Assembly (NCBI RefSeq): GCF_003226895.2
Contig: NZ_PNJG02000005.1
Coordinates: forward strand, 1 to 64,000
From: Kocuria tytonis
Lineage (GTDB): Bacteria > Actinomycetota > Actinomycetes > Actinomycetales > Micrococcaceae
Direction: 5' to 3'
DNA: 64,000 nt
Shown here: piece after piece, positions 10,452 to 22,137 of the stretch
Layout of the letters: each line of letters starts with the position of its first letter
Numbering within the stretch: the first letter of the stretch is position 1
Program-made: the position numbers and the translations under genes
The notes under the pieces: model-generated
Databases searched by the model: none
Seen by the model: only the letters and a program-made list of their open reading frames with translations
What the model was told of the DNA's origin: nothing

Positions 10452-10473
10452 GGCCCGGCATCGCCCTGGCCGC

Positions 10474-10968
10474 TCAGCGCGCCAGGTCCAGGAATTTCCG
10501 GGCCAGGGCCTCGCCGCCCTGCGGATCGCGGCTGACCACCATGATGGTGTCGTCCCCGGCGATGCTGCCGAGGATCTCCGGCGTGACGGAGTGGTCGATC
10601 GCCGAGGCGAAGTACTGCGCCGCACCCGGCGGTGTCCGCAGGATCACCAGGTTCGCGCTGCCCTCGGCGGTCACGAGCAGTTCCCGGCACAGCGCCCCCA
10701 GCCGGGCCTCCGTGCTCTCGCGGGTGATGCCGCTGGCCGGGGACCTGTCCACGCCGGCACGGGGCATCGCGTAGACCATCCCGCCGTTCGCGGAGCGCAC
10801 CCGGACCGCCTCGAGCTCCACGAGGTCCCGGGACAGCGTGGCCTGGGTGACCTGGATGCCGTCCGCGGCGAGCAGCTCCGCGAGCTCCGCCTGGGAGTGG
10901 ACGTCCCCGCCGGTCACGAGGTCCAGGATGCGTGCCTGCCGCGCCGTCTTGGTTGTGGGGATGCTCAT
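10474..10968 (-). CDS. argR: Arginine repressor
   Basis: Arginine-sensing transcription factor of 164 residues. Residues 8-75 form the winged helix (ILDLVTGGDVHSQAELAELL, TQATLSRDLVEL), and the C-terminal part forms the arginine-binding oligomerisation domain with SIAGDDTIMVV. Its ATG overlaps the argF stop as ATGA, so it is the last cistron of argCJBDFR and is probably autoregulated through the argC promoter. Likely targets visible here are the boxes before argC and argG. Confidence 0.95.
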   Translation of the reverse strand: MSIPTTKTARQARILDLVTGGDVHSQAELAELLAADGIQVTQATLSRDLVELEAVRVRSANGGMVYAMPRAGVDRSPASGITRESTEARLGALCRELLVTAEGSANLVILRTPPGAAQYFASAIDHSVTPEILGSIAGDDTIMVVSRDPQGGEALARKFLDLAR

Positions 10969-11936
10969 CGGGTCCCCTCCCGCCGCAGGGCCGCCGGGAG
11001 GTCCGCGGACAGCCCCGAGGAGTCCAGCAGGAAGGTCAGCAGCGCCTTCTGGACGTGCAGCCGGTTCTCGGCCTCGTCCCACACGAGCGACGCCGGTCCG
11101 TCGATGACCTCCGCGGCGACCTCCAGACCGCGGTGGGCCGGGAGGCAGTGCAGGAACACGGCGTCGTCCGCGGCGAGTGCCATGGCCTCGGAGGTCACGG
11201 CGTACGGCCGGAAGATCTCCGTGCGCTCGGCCTTCTCGCTCTCCTGCCCCATGGACACCCAGGTGTCTGTGACGACGGCGTCCGCGCCCGCGAGCGCCTC
11301 GCGCGCGTCCGTGGTGACCAGCACCGACCCGCCCGTGCTCCCGGCGCGCTCGCGCGCGGCGGCCACGACGTCCGCGCGCGGCAGGTACCCCTCGGGGCCG
11401 GCGATCCGCACGTGCATCCCGGCGGTCGCGCAGCCGAGCAGGTAGGAGTTCGCCATGTTGTTGGCGGCGTCCCCGAGGTACACGAGCGTGCGCCCGGAGA
11501 CCTCCCCGACGTGTTCGCGCAGGGTCAGCAGGTCCGCGAGGATCTGGCACGGGTGGTAGTCGTCGGACAGCGCGTTGACCACGGGGACGTCGCTGTACCG
11601 TGCCATCTCCACCAGCCCGGACTGTGCGTAGGTGCGCCACACCACTGCCGCGAGCATGCGGGAGAACACGCGTGCGCTGTCCGCCACGGTCTCCTTGTGC
11701 CCCAGCTGCGACTCGCCGGGGTTGATGATCAGCGGGGTGCCGCCCAGATCGCTCACACCGGTCGCGAACGAGACGCGGGTGCGGGTGGAGGTCTTGTCGA
11801 AGAGCACGCCCACGGTCTGGGGACCCGCGAGCGGGCGACGGGAGAAGCGGTCCGCCTTCAGGGCGGCGGCGAGGTCCAGGACGCTCGCCTGCTCCTCGGG
11901 GGTGAGGTCGGTGTCGACCAGGAAGTGACGCGGCAC
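10965..11936 (-). CDS. argF: Ornithine carbamoyltransferase
   Basis: Transfers a carbamoyl group to ornithine to give citrulline. The 323-residue protein has the carbamoyl phosphate motif STRTR at residues 50-54, HPCQ at 128-131, an SMGQE ornithine loop and the HCLP motif carrying the active-site cysteine. GTG start preceded by AAGGAG. It follows argD by about 50 nt and overlaps argR by 4 nt. Confidence 0.95.
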   Translation of the reverse strand: MPRHFLVDTDLTPEEQASVLDLAAALKADRFSRRPLAGPQTVGVLFDKTSTRTRVSFATGVSDLGGTPLIINPGESQLGHKETVADSARVFSRMLAAVVWRTYAQSGLVEMARYSDVPVVNALSDDYHPCQILADLLTLREHVGEVSGRTLVYLGDAANNMANSYLLGCATAGMHVRIAGPEGYLPRADVVAAARERAGSTGGSVLVTTDAREALAGADAVVTDTWVSMGQESEKAERTEIFRPYAVTSEAMALAADDAVFLHCLPAHRGLEVAAEVIDGPASLVWDEAENRLHVQKALLTFLLDSSGLSADLPAALRREGTR

Positions 11937-11987
11937 GAGGGGTTCTCCTTCGGGTGCGGGACGGGGTCCCGGTGCGGGACCGGGGTT

Positions 11988-13223
11988 TCAGGCGCGGCGG
12001 ACCCGGGACAGCAGGCCGGGCAGCGCGTCCGCGAACGTGTCGACCTCCGCTGTGGTGATGACCAGCGGCGGTGCCAGCCGCACCGTGGCCGGGCCCGTGG
12101 CGTTGATGATGAACCCGGCGGACCGGGCGGCGGCGACGAGCCGCTGGGCCACGGCGTCGTCGGGATCCTGCTGGGCGAGGTCCATGCCGAGGAGCAAGCC
12201 GTGCTGACGCACCTCGACGACGCCCGGGGCCGTGCGCAGCCGGGCGGCGAGGTGCTCGCCCACGGTGCGCGCGTTCGCGAGCAGGTTCTCGTTCTCGATG
12301 GTCGTCACGGTGGCGAGACCCGCGGCCGCGGCCAGCGGGTTGCCGCCGAACGTGGTCCCGTGCTGGCCCGTGCCGAGCAGCCCGGAGACCTCCGGGCCCG
12401 CGGTGAGCATGGCCCCGATCGGGAAGCCGCCGCCGAGCCCCTTGGCGAACGTCACCGCGTCCGGGAACTCGCCGGCGGGCAGCTGGGCCGTGCTCGCGAG
12501 CCACGCACCGGTGCGCCCCATGCCGGACTGCACCTCGTCCACGACCAGCAGCGCGCCGCACTCCCTGGTGAGTTCCCGGGCGCGGGCGAGGAAACCCTCC
12601 GGCAGGCCCCGGACCCCGGCCTCTCCCTGCACCGGCTCCACGACGACCGCGGAGACGGTGTCGTCCAGCTCCGTCTCGAGAGCCCCCACGGTGGCCGGGA
12701 GGTGCGTGACGCCGCCGGGCAGCGGCTCGAACGGGGCCCGGTAGGCCTCCTTGGCGGTGAGCGCGAGCGAGCCCATGGTGCGGCCGTGGAACGCGTGCTC
12801 CAGGGCGAGCACCCGCTCCCGCGGGCGGCCCTGCGCATCGGGGTGGGCACGGCCGTGACGGCGGGCGAGCTTGAAGGCGGCCTCGTTCGCCTCCGAGCCG
12901 GAGTTCGCGAAGAAGACGTGGGAGCCCTCGGGCGCGCCCGTGACCGCCAGCATCCTGTGCGCCAGCGCGATGCTCTGCGGGGAGGTGAACAGGTTGGAGA
13001 TGTGCGCGAGCGTTCCCGCCTGCTCGGCCACCGCCTCCACCCACGCCGGGTGCGCGTAGCCCAGTGCGTTGACCGCGATGCCCGCGAGCAGGTCCAGGTA
13101 GCGGGTGCCATCCGCGTCCGTGACGTGGCACCCCTGCCCCGAGACGAGCACGAGGGCGGGGTCCCCGAACACCCCCAGGAGGTTGTTCCTGTAGTCGTCC
13201 AGCAGTTCTGCGGTGTGGCTCAT
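11988..13223 (-). CDS. argD: Acetylornithine aminotransferase
   Basis: PLP enzyme of class III aminotransferases making N-acetylornithine from the semialdehyde; in many bacteria it also serves lysine synthesis. The 411-residue protein has the PLP lysine at 261 ([11 protein letters not shown]), [10 protein letters not shown] at 107-116 and [13 protein letters not shown]. The ATG overlaps the argB stop as ATGA. A dapC-type role is possible because dapA, dapB and dapF are also in this window. Confidence 0.94.
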   Translation of the reverse strand: MSHTAELLDDYRNNLLGVFGDPALVLVSGQGCHVTDADGTRYLDLLAGIAVNALGYAHPAWVEAVAEQAGTLAHISNLFTSPQSIALAHRMLAVTGAPEGSHVFFANSGSEANEAAFKLARRHGRAHPDAQGRPRERVLALEHAFHGRTMGSLALTAKEAYRAPFEPLPGGVTHLPATVGALETELDDTVSAVVVEPVQGEAGVRGLPEGFLARARELTRECGALLVVDEVQSGMGRTGAWLASTAQLPAGEFPDAVTFAKGLGGGFPIGAMLTAGPEVSGLLGTGQHGTTFGGNPLAAAAGLATVTTIENENLLANARTVGEHLAARLRTAPGVVEVRQHGLLLGMDLAQQDPDDAVAQRLVAAARSAGFIINATGPATVRLAPPLVITTAEVDTFADALPGLLSRVRRA

Positions 13224-14170
13224 GTCTGATCGTCTCCGTCCGGTGTGACCTCTGTTCCGATGCCGGTGTCCGTGAAGATCTCCAGCAGGGACGAGTGCTC
13301 GCAGCGCCCGTCCACGATGCTCGCGCGCGGCACCCCGCCCTCCACGGCGCGCAGGGCGGCCCGCATCTTGGGGATCATCCCCGACTCCAGGGAGGGCAGC
13401 ATCTCCCGCAGCTCCGTCGCGCAGAGCGAGGAGATCAGGGAGGAGCGGTCCGGCCAGTCCGCGTAGAGCCCCTCGACGTCCGTGAGTGCCACGAACTTCT
13501 CCGCGCCCAGGGCCACCGCGACCTCCGCGGCGGCCGTGTCCGCGTTGACGTTGAGGACCTGACCCGTGAGCGCGCCGAGGCCCGCGGCGGCGTCGTCCGT
13601 GTCCGCGAGCTCGGGCGCGATCGACGCGATGACGGGAATCTTGCCGATGTCCAGCAGCTGCTCCACCGCGAGCGTGTTGACCCGCGTGACCGTGCCCACG
13701 AGGCCGAGGTCCAGCGGGGCGCCGTCGGAGCCCGTGCGCACGCGCCGCGCCTGCAGCAGCCCCGCGTCCTCCCCGGACATCCCCACCGCGTAGGGGCCGT
13801 GGGCGTTGATCAGACCCACGAGCTCGCGGCCCACCTGGCCCGTGAGCACCATGCGGATCACGCTCATGGCCTCCTCCGAGGTGACGCGCAGCCCGTCCCG
13901 GAACTCGGAGTGGATGCCCAGGGAGTCGAGCATCGTGCTGATCTGCGGGCCGCCGCCGTGGACCACCACCGGGCGGATGCCCACGTGGCGCAGGAACACG
14001 ATGTCCTCCGCGAACGCACGGCGCAGCCGGTCGTTGATCATGGCGTTGCCGCCGTACTTGAAGACCATGGTGGAGCCCGCGTAGCGCTGGATCCAGGGCA
14101 GGGCCTCCATCAGGGTCTCCGCCTTGGAGCGGGCGGTCTGGTACCGGGTGCTGTCGCTGAGTCGTGTCAT
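13220..14170 (-). CDS. argB: N-acetylglutamate kinase
   Basis: Second step of the acetylated arginine pathway, phosphorylating N-acetylglutamate with ATP. The 316-residue amino acid kinase-fold protein has FKYGGNAM near residue 37, the glycine-rich [11 protein letters not shown] near residues 68-78 and GLYADWPD in the nucleotide domain. The N-terminal extension before the kinase core is typical of the hexameric, arginine-inhibited form, so feedback inhibition is likely. It lies 10 nt after argJ and overlaps argD. Confidence 0.95.
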   Translation of the reverse strand: MTRLSDSTRYQTARSKAETLMEALPWIQRYAGSTMVFKYGGNAMINDRLRRAFAEDIVFLRHVGIRPVVVHGGGPQISTMLDSLGIHSEFRDGLRVTSEEAMSVIRMVLTGQVGRELVGLINAHGPYAVGMSGEDAGLLQARRVRTGSDGAPLDLGLVGTVTRVNTLAVEQLLDIGKIPVIASIAPELADTDDAAAGLGALTGQVLNVNADTAAAEVAVALGAEKFVALTDVEGLYADWPDRSSLISSLCATELREMLPSLESGMIPKMRAALRAVEGGVPRASIVDGRCEHSSLLEIFTDTGIGTEVTPDGDDQT

Positions 14171-14180
14171 GGTGGGCGCG

Positions 14181-15386
14181 CTAGCTCGAGTAGGCGCTGT
14201 TCTCCTCGACGTAGTCGTGGGTGAGGTCGTTGGTCCACACGGTGGCCCGCTGCTCGCCGGTCTTCAGGTCGATCTCGATGTCCACCGCGCGCGACGCCGC
14301 GAGGTCCACGTTCTCGCGCGGGTCCCCGATGCAGCCGTTGCGGCACACGGTGACGCCGTTGATGGTGACGTCGATCCGGTCCGGGTCGAACCGGGCCTGC
14401 GTGGTGCCCACCGCGGAGAGCACGCGGCCCCAGTTGGGGTCGTTGCCGAACACCGCGGTCTTGAGCAGGTTGGAGCGGGCGACGGTGCGGGAGACGTCCT
14501 CCGCCTCGGTCTCCGTGGCCGCGCCCACCGTGGTGATCGCGATGTCGTGGGAGGCACCCTCCGCGTCCGTGATCAGCTGCTGCGCGAGGCTGTGGCACAC
14601 CGCGGTCAGGGCGCGGGTGAACTCCCCCTGCCCGGGTGTCCGTCCCGAGGCACCGGAGGACATCAGCACCACGGTGTCGTTGGTGGACATGCAGCCGTCC
14701 GAGTCCGTGCGGTTGAAGGTCACGCGGCAGGCCTCCCGCAGAGCGGCGTCGAGCGCGTCCGGAGCCAGCACGGCGTCCGTGGTGAGCACCACGAGCATCG
14801 TGGCGAGCCCCGGGGCGAGCATCCCCGCACCCTTGGCCATGCCGCCCACGCTCCAGCCGCCGGCACGGACGCACGCCTGCTTGGGCACCGTGTCCGTGGT
14901 CATGATCGCCTCGGCCGCGGCGCGTCCTGCCGCCTGTCCCCCGGCGAGCGCCGCCACCGCGTCCGGCACGCCGCGGCGCACCACGTCCATGGGCAGCTGC
15001 TCCCCGATCAGTCCCGTGGAGCACACGAGCACGTCCCCGGCTCCGATGTCCAGACCCTGCGCCACGAGCTCCGCGGTGGCGTGGGCGTTCTGGAAGCCCT
15101 CCGGGCCCGTGCACGCGTTGGCGCCGCCCGAGTTGAGGACCACGGCCCGGGCGGTGCCCTGCCGGACCACCTCGCGGGACCAGTGCACGGGGGCGGCGGC
15201 CACGCGGTTGGAGGTGAACTGGGCGGCGGCGGCGAACTCCGGCCCGGTGTTGACCACCAGGGCGAGGTCAGCGCCGCCGGACTTCTTGAACCCCGCCTCC
15301 ACGCCGGCGGCGGTGAAGCCCGCGGCGGCGCACACCCCGGCGGCGGTGGTCACGGGGATCTCGGGGACGGGGTCGTGGGAGGTCAT
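14181..15386 (-). CDS. argJ: Bifunctional ornithine acetyltransferase/N-acetylglutamate synthase
   Basis: Recycles the acetyl group from acetylornithine to glutamate, and in the bifunctional form also uses acetyl-CoA. The 401-residue precursor carries the autocleavage site ATML, with Thr196 as the new N-terminal nucleophile of the beta chain, inside [14 protein letters not shown]. No argA-like gene is in the window, consistent with, but not proving, bifunctionality. It lies between argC (132-nt gap) and argB. Confidence 0.94.
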   Translation of the reverse strand: MTSHDPVPEIPVTTAAGVCAAAGFTAAGVEAGFKKSGGADLALVVNTGPEFAAAAQFTSNRVAAAPVHWSREVVRQGTARAVVLNSGGANACTGPEGFQNAHATAELVAQGLDIGAGDVLVCSTGLIGEQLPMDVVRRGVPDAVAALAGGQAAGRAAAEAIMTTDTVPKQACVRAGGWSVGGMAKGAGMLAPGLATMLVVLTTDAVLAPDALDAALREACRVTFNRTDSDGCMSTNDTVVLMSSGASGRTPGQGEFTRALTAVCHSLAQQLITDAEGASHDIAITTVGAATETEAEDVSRTVARSNLLKTAVFGNDPNWGRVLSAVGTTQARFDPDRIDVTINGVTVCRNGCIGDPRENVDLAASRAVDIEIDLKTGEQRATVWTNDLTHDYVEENSAYSS

Positions 15387-15518
15387 CTGTGTCCGTTCTC
15401 CTGGGTCGAGTGGTGGGCGGGGCGGGTCAGCCGGAGGGTCTCGGTGCTCTGCGCGCTGGGGGTCCGGCGCCCCGCGGGACGTCGTCCGGGCCGGGTGCGG
15501 GGGCCGCTGCGCGCCGGC

Positions 15519-16619
<1,101 letters not shown>

Positions 16620-16726
16620 GCGGTCCGGGGGCGGGCTCCCCCGCCTTGCCGCGCCCGCCCCCGGCGCGTGAGACTGGCCGGGAGGGCGACGCCCACGCCG
16701 TCGCACACGAGCAAGGAGCAGCAGCC

Positions 16727-17704
16727 ATGACCCACAACACGATGCAGGCGGTCGTCGTCGAGCAGGCGGGCGGACCCGAGGCGCTGCGCGTCCGAGACCT
16801 GTCCGTTCCCGAGCCCGGGGCCCGTGAGGTGCTCGTACGAGCGGAGGCCACCGGGGTCAACTTCATCGAGACGTACCAGCGCTCGGGCGTGTACCCGGTG
16901 TCCTTCCCGTTCACCCCCGGTGCCGAGGGCTGCGGCGAGGTCGTGGCCGTGGGATCGGAGGTCACCGAGGTGTCCGTGGGGCAGCGCGTGGCCACCGCGG
17001 AGGCCGCGCGCACCTACGCCCAATTCTTCACGGTGGAAGCCGCCAGGGCCCTGCCCGTTCCCGCGGGGATGTCCGCCCACACGGCGGCCGCACTTCCCCT
17101 GCAGGGGCTCACGGCGCACTACCTGGTGCGCTCCACGTTCGAGCTCGCGCCGCACCACACGGCCGTGGTCACCGCGGCCTCCGGTGGCGTGGGCGGGCTG
17201 GCCGTCCAGCTCATGAAGCGCATCGGCGCCACGGTGATTGCCCTGACCTCCACTCCGGAGAAGGCGGAGACCGCGCGTGAGCTGGGTGCGGACCACGTGC
17301 TGCCCTACGAGGACTTCGCCGAGCGGGTCCGCGAGCTCACGGGCGGCGCCGGTGCGGACGTGGTCTACGACTCCGTGGGCCGGGCCACCTTCGACGAGTC
17401 CCTGCGGGCCACCCGCGTCCGCGGCACCACCGTGCTCTTCGGCGGCGCGTCCGGGCAGGTCCCCCTGTTCGACCTGCAGCGCCTCAACGGCGCCGGCTCG
17501 CTCTACGTCACCCGGCCGTCCCTCGCGCACTACGTGCGCGATGCCCGCGAGCGCTCGTGGCGCTGGACGGAGCTGACCGACGCCGTGGCCGCCGGGGACC
17601 TCACGGTGCGGGTGGGCGGCACCTATCCCCTCGACGACGCCGCCGCGGCGCACCGCGATCTCGAGTCCCGCAGCACCCAGGGGAAGCTGCTGCTCGTGCA
17701 GTGA
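16727..17704 (+). CDS. NADPH:quinone oxidoreductase (zinc-independent MDR family)
   Basis: Product of 325 residues from the quinone oxidoreductase branch of medium-chain dehydrogenases. It has a GroES-like N-terminal domain (VNFIETYQRSGVYP, residues 43-56) and a Rossmann domain with AASGGVGGLAVQL near residues 149-161; zinc ligands of alcohol dehydrogenases are absent. It likely reduces quinones or other carbonyl acceptors with NADPH. ATG preceded by AAGGAG. Monocistronic, divergent from argC. Confidence 0.88.
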   Translation: MTHNTMQAVVVEQAGGPEALRVRDLSVPEPGAREVLVRAEATGVNFIETYQRSGVYPVSFPFTPGAEGCGEVVAVGSEVTEVSVGQRVATAEAARTYAQFFTVEAARALPVPAGMSAHTAAALPLQGLTAHYLVRSTFELAPHHTAVVTAASGGVGGLAVQLMKRIGATVIALTSTPEKAETARELGADHVLPYEDFAERVRELTGGAGADVVYDSVGRATFDESLRATRVRGTTVLFGGASGQVPLFDLQRLNGAGSLYVTRPSLAHYVRDARERSWRWTELTDAVAAGDLTVRVGGTYPLDDAAAAHRDLESRSTQGKLLLVQ

Positions 17705-17707
17705 CTC

Positions 17708-17733
17708 CCCCGGGTCGCTTCTGGGCCCCGGGG
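17708..17733. terminator. Small hairpin between convergent genes
   Basis: CCCCGGG (17708-17714) pairs with CCCGGGG (17727-17733) across a 12-nt loop, between the ends of the quinone oxidoreductase gene and the membrane protein gene. It may act as a weak bidirectional terminator. Confidence 0.3.
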
Positions 17734-17750
17734 AAACGGTGTGCGCGGGG

Positions 17751-18359
17751 TCAGACGCCCGCGCGCACCCCGCGGTGCACCCGGCGCACACCCCATGCGG
17801 TGAGGGCGATGCAGGCCAGCGCGCCCACCCCCAGGGCCACGGCCTTGGTGCGCTGGCCGGTCACCGTGGAATCGGTGACTCCCTCCGCGCCGTAGCTGCC
17901 GGGCACGTCGGTCTCCACGACCGTCAGCTTCCCGTCCTGCACGGCCACCAGGGCGTCCACCTCGTGCGGGAAGTCGCCGTCCTGGGCCCCGGTCTGCGTG
18001 CCGCGGAACGTGATCTGATCGCCCTCGGCCTTCTTCACGGGATCGTTGAGCCGGTTGTCGAACGGGTGCTCGGCCACCAGGTGGTTGCGGGGCATGACCC
18101 CGGCGTAGATGCCGTTGTAGTCCTGGGTGACCAGGTCCTTGGTGAGGGTCTGGTACTTCCCGGACACCACCATCGACTCCCCCGCCCAGTCCTGCAGGTG
18201 CGCGGCCGTGCCGAACGCGAGCGCGGACAGCAGACCGAGCACGAGCGTGAGGACCGCCCCCAGCAGCACCATGAGCACGATCAGCCAGCCCCGGGAACCG
18301 GCCGGGCGGTCCTCCTGCTGCTCGTGGAAGTCGATCAGTTCCCGGGGGTCGTTGCTCAC
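17751..18359 (-). CDS. Hypothetical membrane protein with two TM segments
   Basis: Product of 202 residues. A cytoplasmic N-terminus (DFHEQQEDRPAGSRG) leads into a TM helix at about residues 25-50, then an exported domain of about 110 residues, a second TM helix near 170-190, and a short basic tail (RRVHRGVRAGV). The middle part recalls porin-PorA-type or DUF3068-like surface proteins only vaguely and I do not assign a family. GTG start with GGAG upstream. It lies 26 nt after pheT and may be cotranscribed with it. Confidence 0.7.
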   Translation of the reverse strand: MSNDPRELIDFHEQQEDRPAGSRGWLIVLMVLLGAVLTLVLGLLSALAFGTAAHLQDWAGESMVVSGKYQTLTKDLVTQDYNGIYAGVMPRNHLVAEHPFDNRLNDPVKKAEGDQITFRGTQTGAQDGDFPHEVDALVAVQDGKLTVVETDVPGSYGAEGVTDSTVTGQRTKAVALGVGALACIALTAWGVRRVHRGVRAGV

Positions 18360-18385
18360 GGTGCTCCTTGACGAGGGGTCGGGTT

Positions 18386-20938
18386 CTAGCTGCGGATCTC
18401 GGCGCCGTGCTCCCGGTGCGCTGCCGCCACGGCGTTCTGCCGCGCCTGCGAGGCCTCGTCCGCGGTGAGCGTGCGGTCCTCGGCGCGGAAGCGCAGGGCC
18501 ACGGCCACGGACTTCTTGCCCTCGGGGATGCCCGTGCCCGTGTACACGTCGAAGACCTCCGCGGCCTCGAGCAGCTCACCGGCTCCGCGGCGCACCGTGT
18601 CCAGCAGCCGGGCGGCGGGCACATCCCGGTCCACCACCAGCGCCACGTCCTGTGTGGCGGGCGGGTAGCCCGAGATCGGCTGCGCGGTCACCGCTGCGGG
18701 CTCGTGGTCCAGCAGCGCCGAGAGGTCGATCTCCACGGCGCACGTGCGCTCCGGCAGTCCCTGGGCCGCCACGAGCTTGGGGTGCAGCTCCCCGGCGACG
18801 CCGATCGCGGTCCCGTCCGGCGTGCGAACCTCCGCGGTGCGACCCGGGTGGAACGCGCCGTGGCGGCCCTGCACGACCGTCAGCTCCACTCCCACGCTGC
18901 TCGCCGCGAGCACCGCGACGTCCAGGGCGTCCTGCCAGTCGTGCTCGCGCGGTGCCACCCACGGACCCGCGGCGGCGTCGCGCCCCGTGAGCACCGCGGC
19001 GAGCTTGCGCGGCTGGCGGGGCACGGCGGCGTCGAGCCGCTCGAGCTCCGGTGCCGTGGGACGCACGCCCAACGGGGGGATCGGCCGGGTGTCCGCGGTG
19101 TAGCCCTCGGCCAGGAACACGTGGCCGATCTCGTACAGCACGAGGTCACGGAAGCCGCGCGAGTGGTTTCGCCTGAGCACCTCCAGCAGACCCGGGAGGA
19201 TGCTGACCCGCAGCATGGGCTGCGCCTCGCTGATGGGGTTGGCCAGCTTGACGGAGGGCACGTGCGAGCCGTCCGCACTGCCCCAGAGGTCGTTGTCCGC
19301 CTGGGACACGAACGGGTAGCTCAGCACCTCGGTGAGCCCCGCGGACGCCAGGGTGTCGGCCACGCGGCGCCGGGCGGTCTGCGAGCGCGTGAAACCGCGT
19401 CCGGGCGGGGCCACGGGCAGCCGGTCCGGGATCCTGTCGTAGCCGTCCAGGCGGGCGATCTCCTCGACGAGGTCCTCCTTGTCCAGCAGGTCCGGGCGCC
19501 ACGACGGGGGGACGACCGTCCACCCGTCGACGGTCTCCGAGACCTCGGCGCCGATCGCCGTCAGCGCGCGCTCCACGGCCTCCGGGGAGTAGTCCACGCC
19601 CACGCGGGCGGTGGGGTACCCGGCGGGCAGGTCGATCGCCGCGGGACGGTCCGTGTGGTCCACGTCCGTGACCCGACCGGTGTCCGTGCCCCCGGCCAGC
19701 GCAACGAGCAGGTCCACCACGCGCTGCGCGGCGACCGGTGCGAGCTGCGGGTCCACGCCGCGCTCGTAGCGCTTGGACGCCTCCGACGGCAGCTTGTGGC
19801 GCCGGGCGGTGCGCGCGATCGAGACCTCGTCGAAGCGTGCGGCCTCCACGAGGATGCGCGTGGTGGACTCCCCCACCTCGGTGGCGGCGCCTCCCATGAC
19901 GCCCGCGAGCCCGACGGCGCCGGACTCGTCCGCGATCACGAGGTCCTCGGCGTCCAGCGTGCGGTCCCTGCCGTCCAGCGTGGTGAGCGTCTCGCCCGCG
20001 TTCGCACGCCGCACGGTGATCCCACCCCGCAGGGTGTCCGCGTCGTAGGTGTGGATGGGTTGGCCGTACTCGAGCATCACGTAGTTGGAGATGTCCACGG
20101 GCAGGCTCACGGAGCGGATGCCCGCCAGCCGCAGCCGGGACGCCAGCCACGGCGGGGTGGGTCGGGACGGGTCCACGCCCTCCACCACGCGCACCGCGAA
20201 CCGGTTGCTGCCGGCGCGGCCGCGGATGGGAGCGGCGTCGTCGATCCTGACCGGGAAGCCGTCCCCGGTGGCCGCGGGCACGGTGGGCGCCAGTTCCGCC
20301 ACGGGATCCGTGAAGGGGGCGCGCACCGCGTGGCAGTATTCGCGGGCGATGCCGCGCAGCGAGAAGGCGTAGCCGCGGTCCGGGGTCACGTTGACCTCCG
20401 CTGCGGAGTCGTACAGTCCCAGCAGCGCCATGGCGTCGGAGCCGATCTCCGGATCCAGCCCGAGCCGCGAGAGCACGAGGATGCCGTCGTGGTCCTCGCC
20501 AATGCCGAGCTCGCGCACCGAGGCGATCATGCCGGCCGAGGTGTGTCCGTAGGTCTTGCGTGCCGAGATCCGGAAGTCACCGGGCAGCACGGCGCCCGGC
20601 AGGGTGACCACCACCTTGTCCCCCACCGAGAAGTTGTGGGCACCGCAGATGATGCCCTGCACGCCGGAGGGGTCGATGCCCGGTCCCGTGAGCGTCTGCT
20701 CCTGCCCCTCGGGGACCACGCGCACGGAGCACCAGTTCACGGTCTTGCCGTTGGAGTGGGTCTCGGGCTCCATGGTGAGCACCTGGCCCACCACGATAGG
20801 CCCGGACAGGGAGTCGGTGGGACGGTGGACGCCCTCCTCCTCGAGACCGACCCGGACCAGGGTGGCCAGGACGTCCTCGGCGGTAGCGTCCTCGGGAACG
20901 GGCGCGTACTCGCGCAGCCATGACAGGGGAATACGCAT
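18386..20938 (-). CDS. pheT: Phenylalanyl-tRNA synthetase beta subunit
   Basis: Large subunit of the (alpha beta)2 enzyme; it edits misacylated Tyr-tRNA-Phe and binds tRNA. The 850-residue product has an N-terminal tRNA-binding OB domain (around residues 40-150), B3/B4 editing and B5 domains in the middle, and a C-terminal FDX-ACB domain (last ~95 residues). Full family length. Its ATG lies 3 nt after the pheS stop codon, so the two are coupled. Confidence 0.96.
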   Translation of the reverse strand: MRIPLSWLREYAPVPEDATAEDVLATLVRVGLEEEGVHRPTDSLSGPIVVGQVLTMEPETHSNGKTVNWCSVRVVPEGQEQTLTGPGIDPSGVQGIICGAHNFSVGDKVVVTLPGAVLPGDFRISARKTYGHTSAGMIASVRELGIGEDHDGILVLSRLGLDPEIGSDAMALLGLYDSAAEVNVTPDRGYAFSLRGIAREYCHAVRAPFTDPVAELAPTVPAATGDGFPVRIDDAAPIRGRAGSNRFAVRVVEGVDPSRPTPPWLASRLRLAGIRSVSLPVDISNYVMLEYGQPIHTYDADTLRGGITVRRANAGETLTTLDGRDRTLDAEDLVIADESGAVGLAGVMGGAATEVGESTTRILVEAARFDEVSIARTARRHKLPSEASKRYERGVDPQLAPVAAQRVVDLLVALAGGTDTGRVTDVDHTDRPAAIDLPAGYPTARVGVDYSPEAVERALTAIGAEVSETVDGWTVVPPSWRPDLLDKEDLVEEIARLDGYDRIPDRLPVAPPGRGFTRSQTARRRVADTLASAGLTEVLSYPFVSQADNDLWGSADGSHVPSVKLANPISEAQPMLRVSILPGLLEVLRRNHSRGFRDLVLYEIGHVFLAEGYTADTRPIPPLGVRPTAPELERLDAAVPRQPRKLAAVLTGRDAAAGPWVAPREHDWQDALDVAVLAASSVGVELTVVQGRHGAFHPGRTAEVRTPDGTAIGVAGELHPKLVAAQGLPERTCAVEIDLSALLDHEPAAVTAQPISGYPPATQDVALVVDRDVPAARLLDTVRRGAGELLEAAEVFDVYTGTGIPEGKKSVAVALRFRAEDRTLTADEASQARQNAVAAAHREHGAEIRS

Positions 20939-20941
20939 GCT

Positions 20942-22111
<1,170 letters not shown>

Positions 22112-22137
22112 GTGGATGCGCCCGCCGCGCCCGGTGT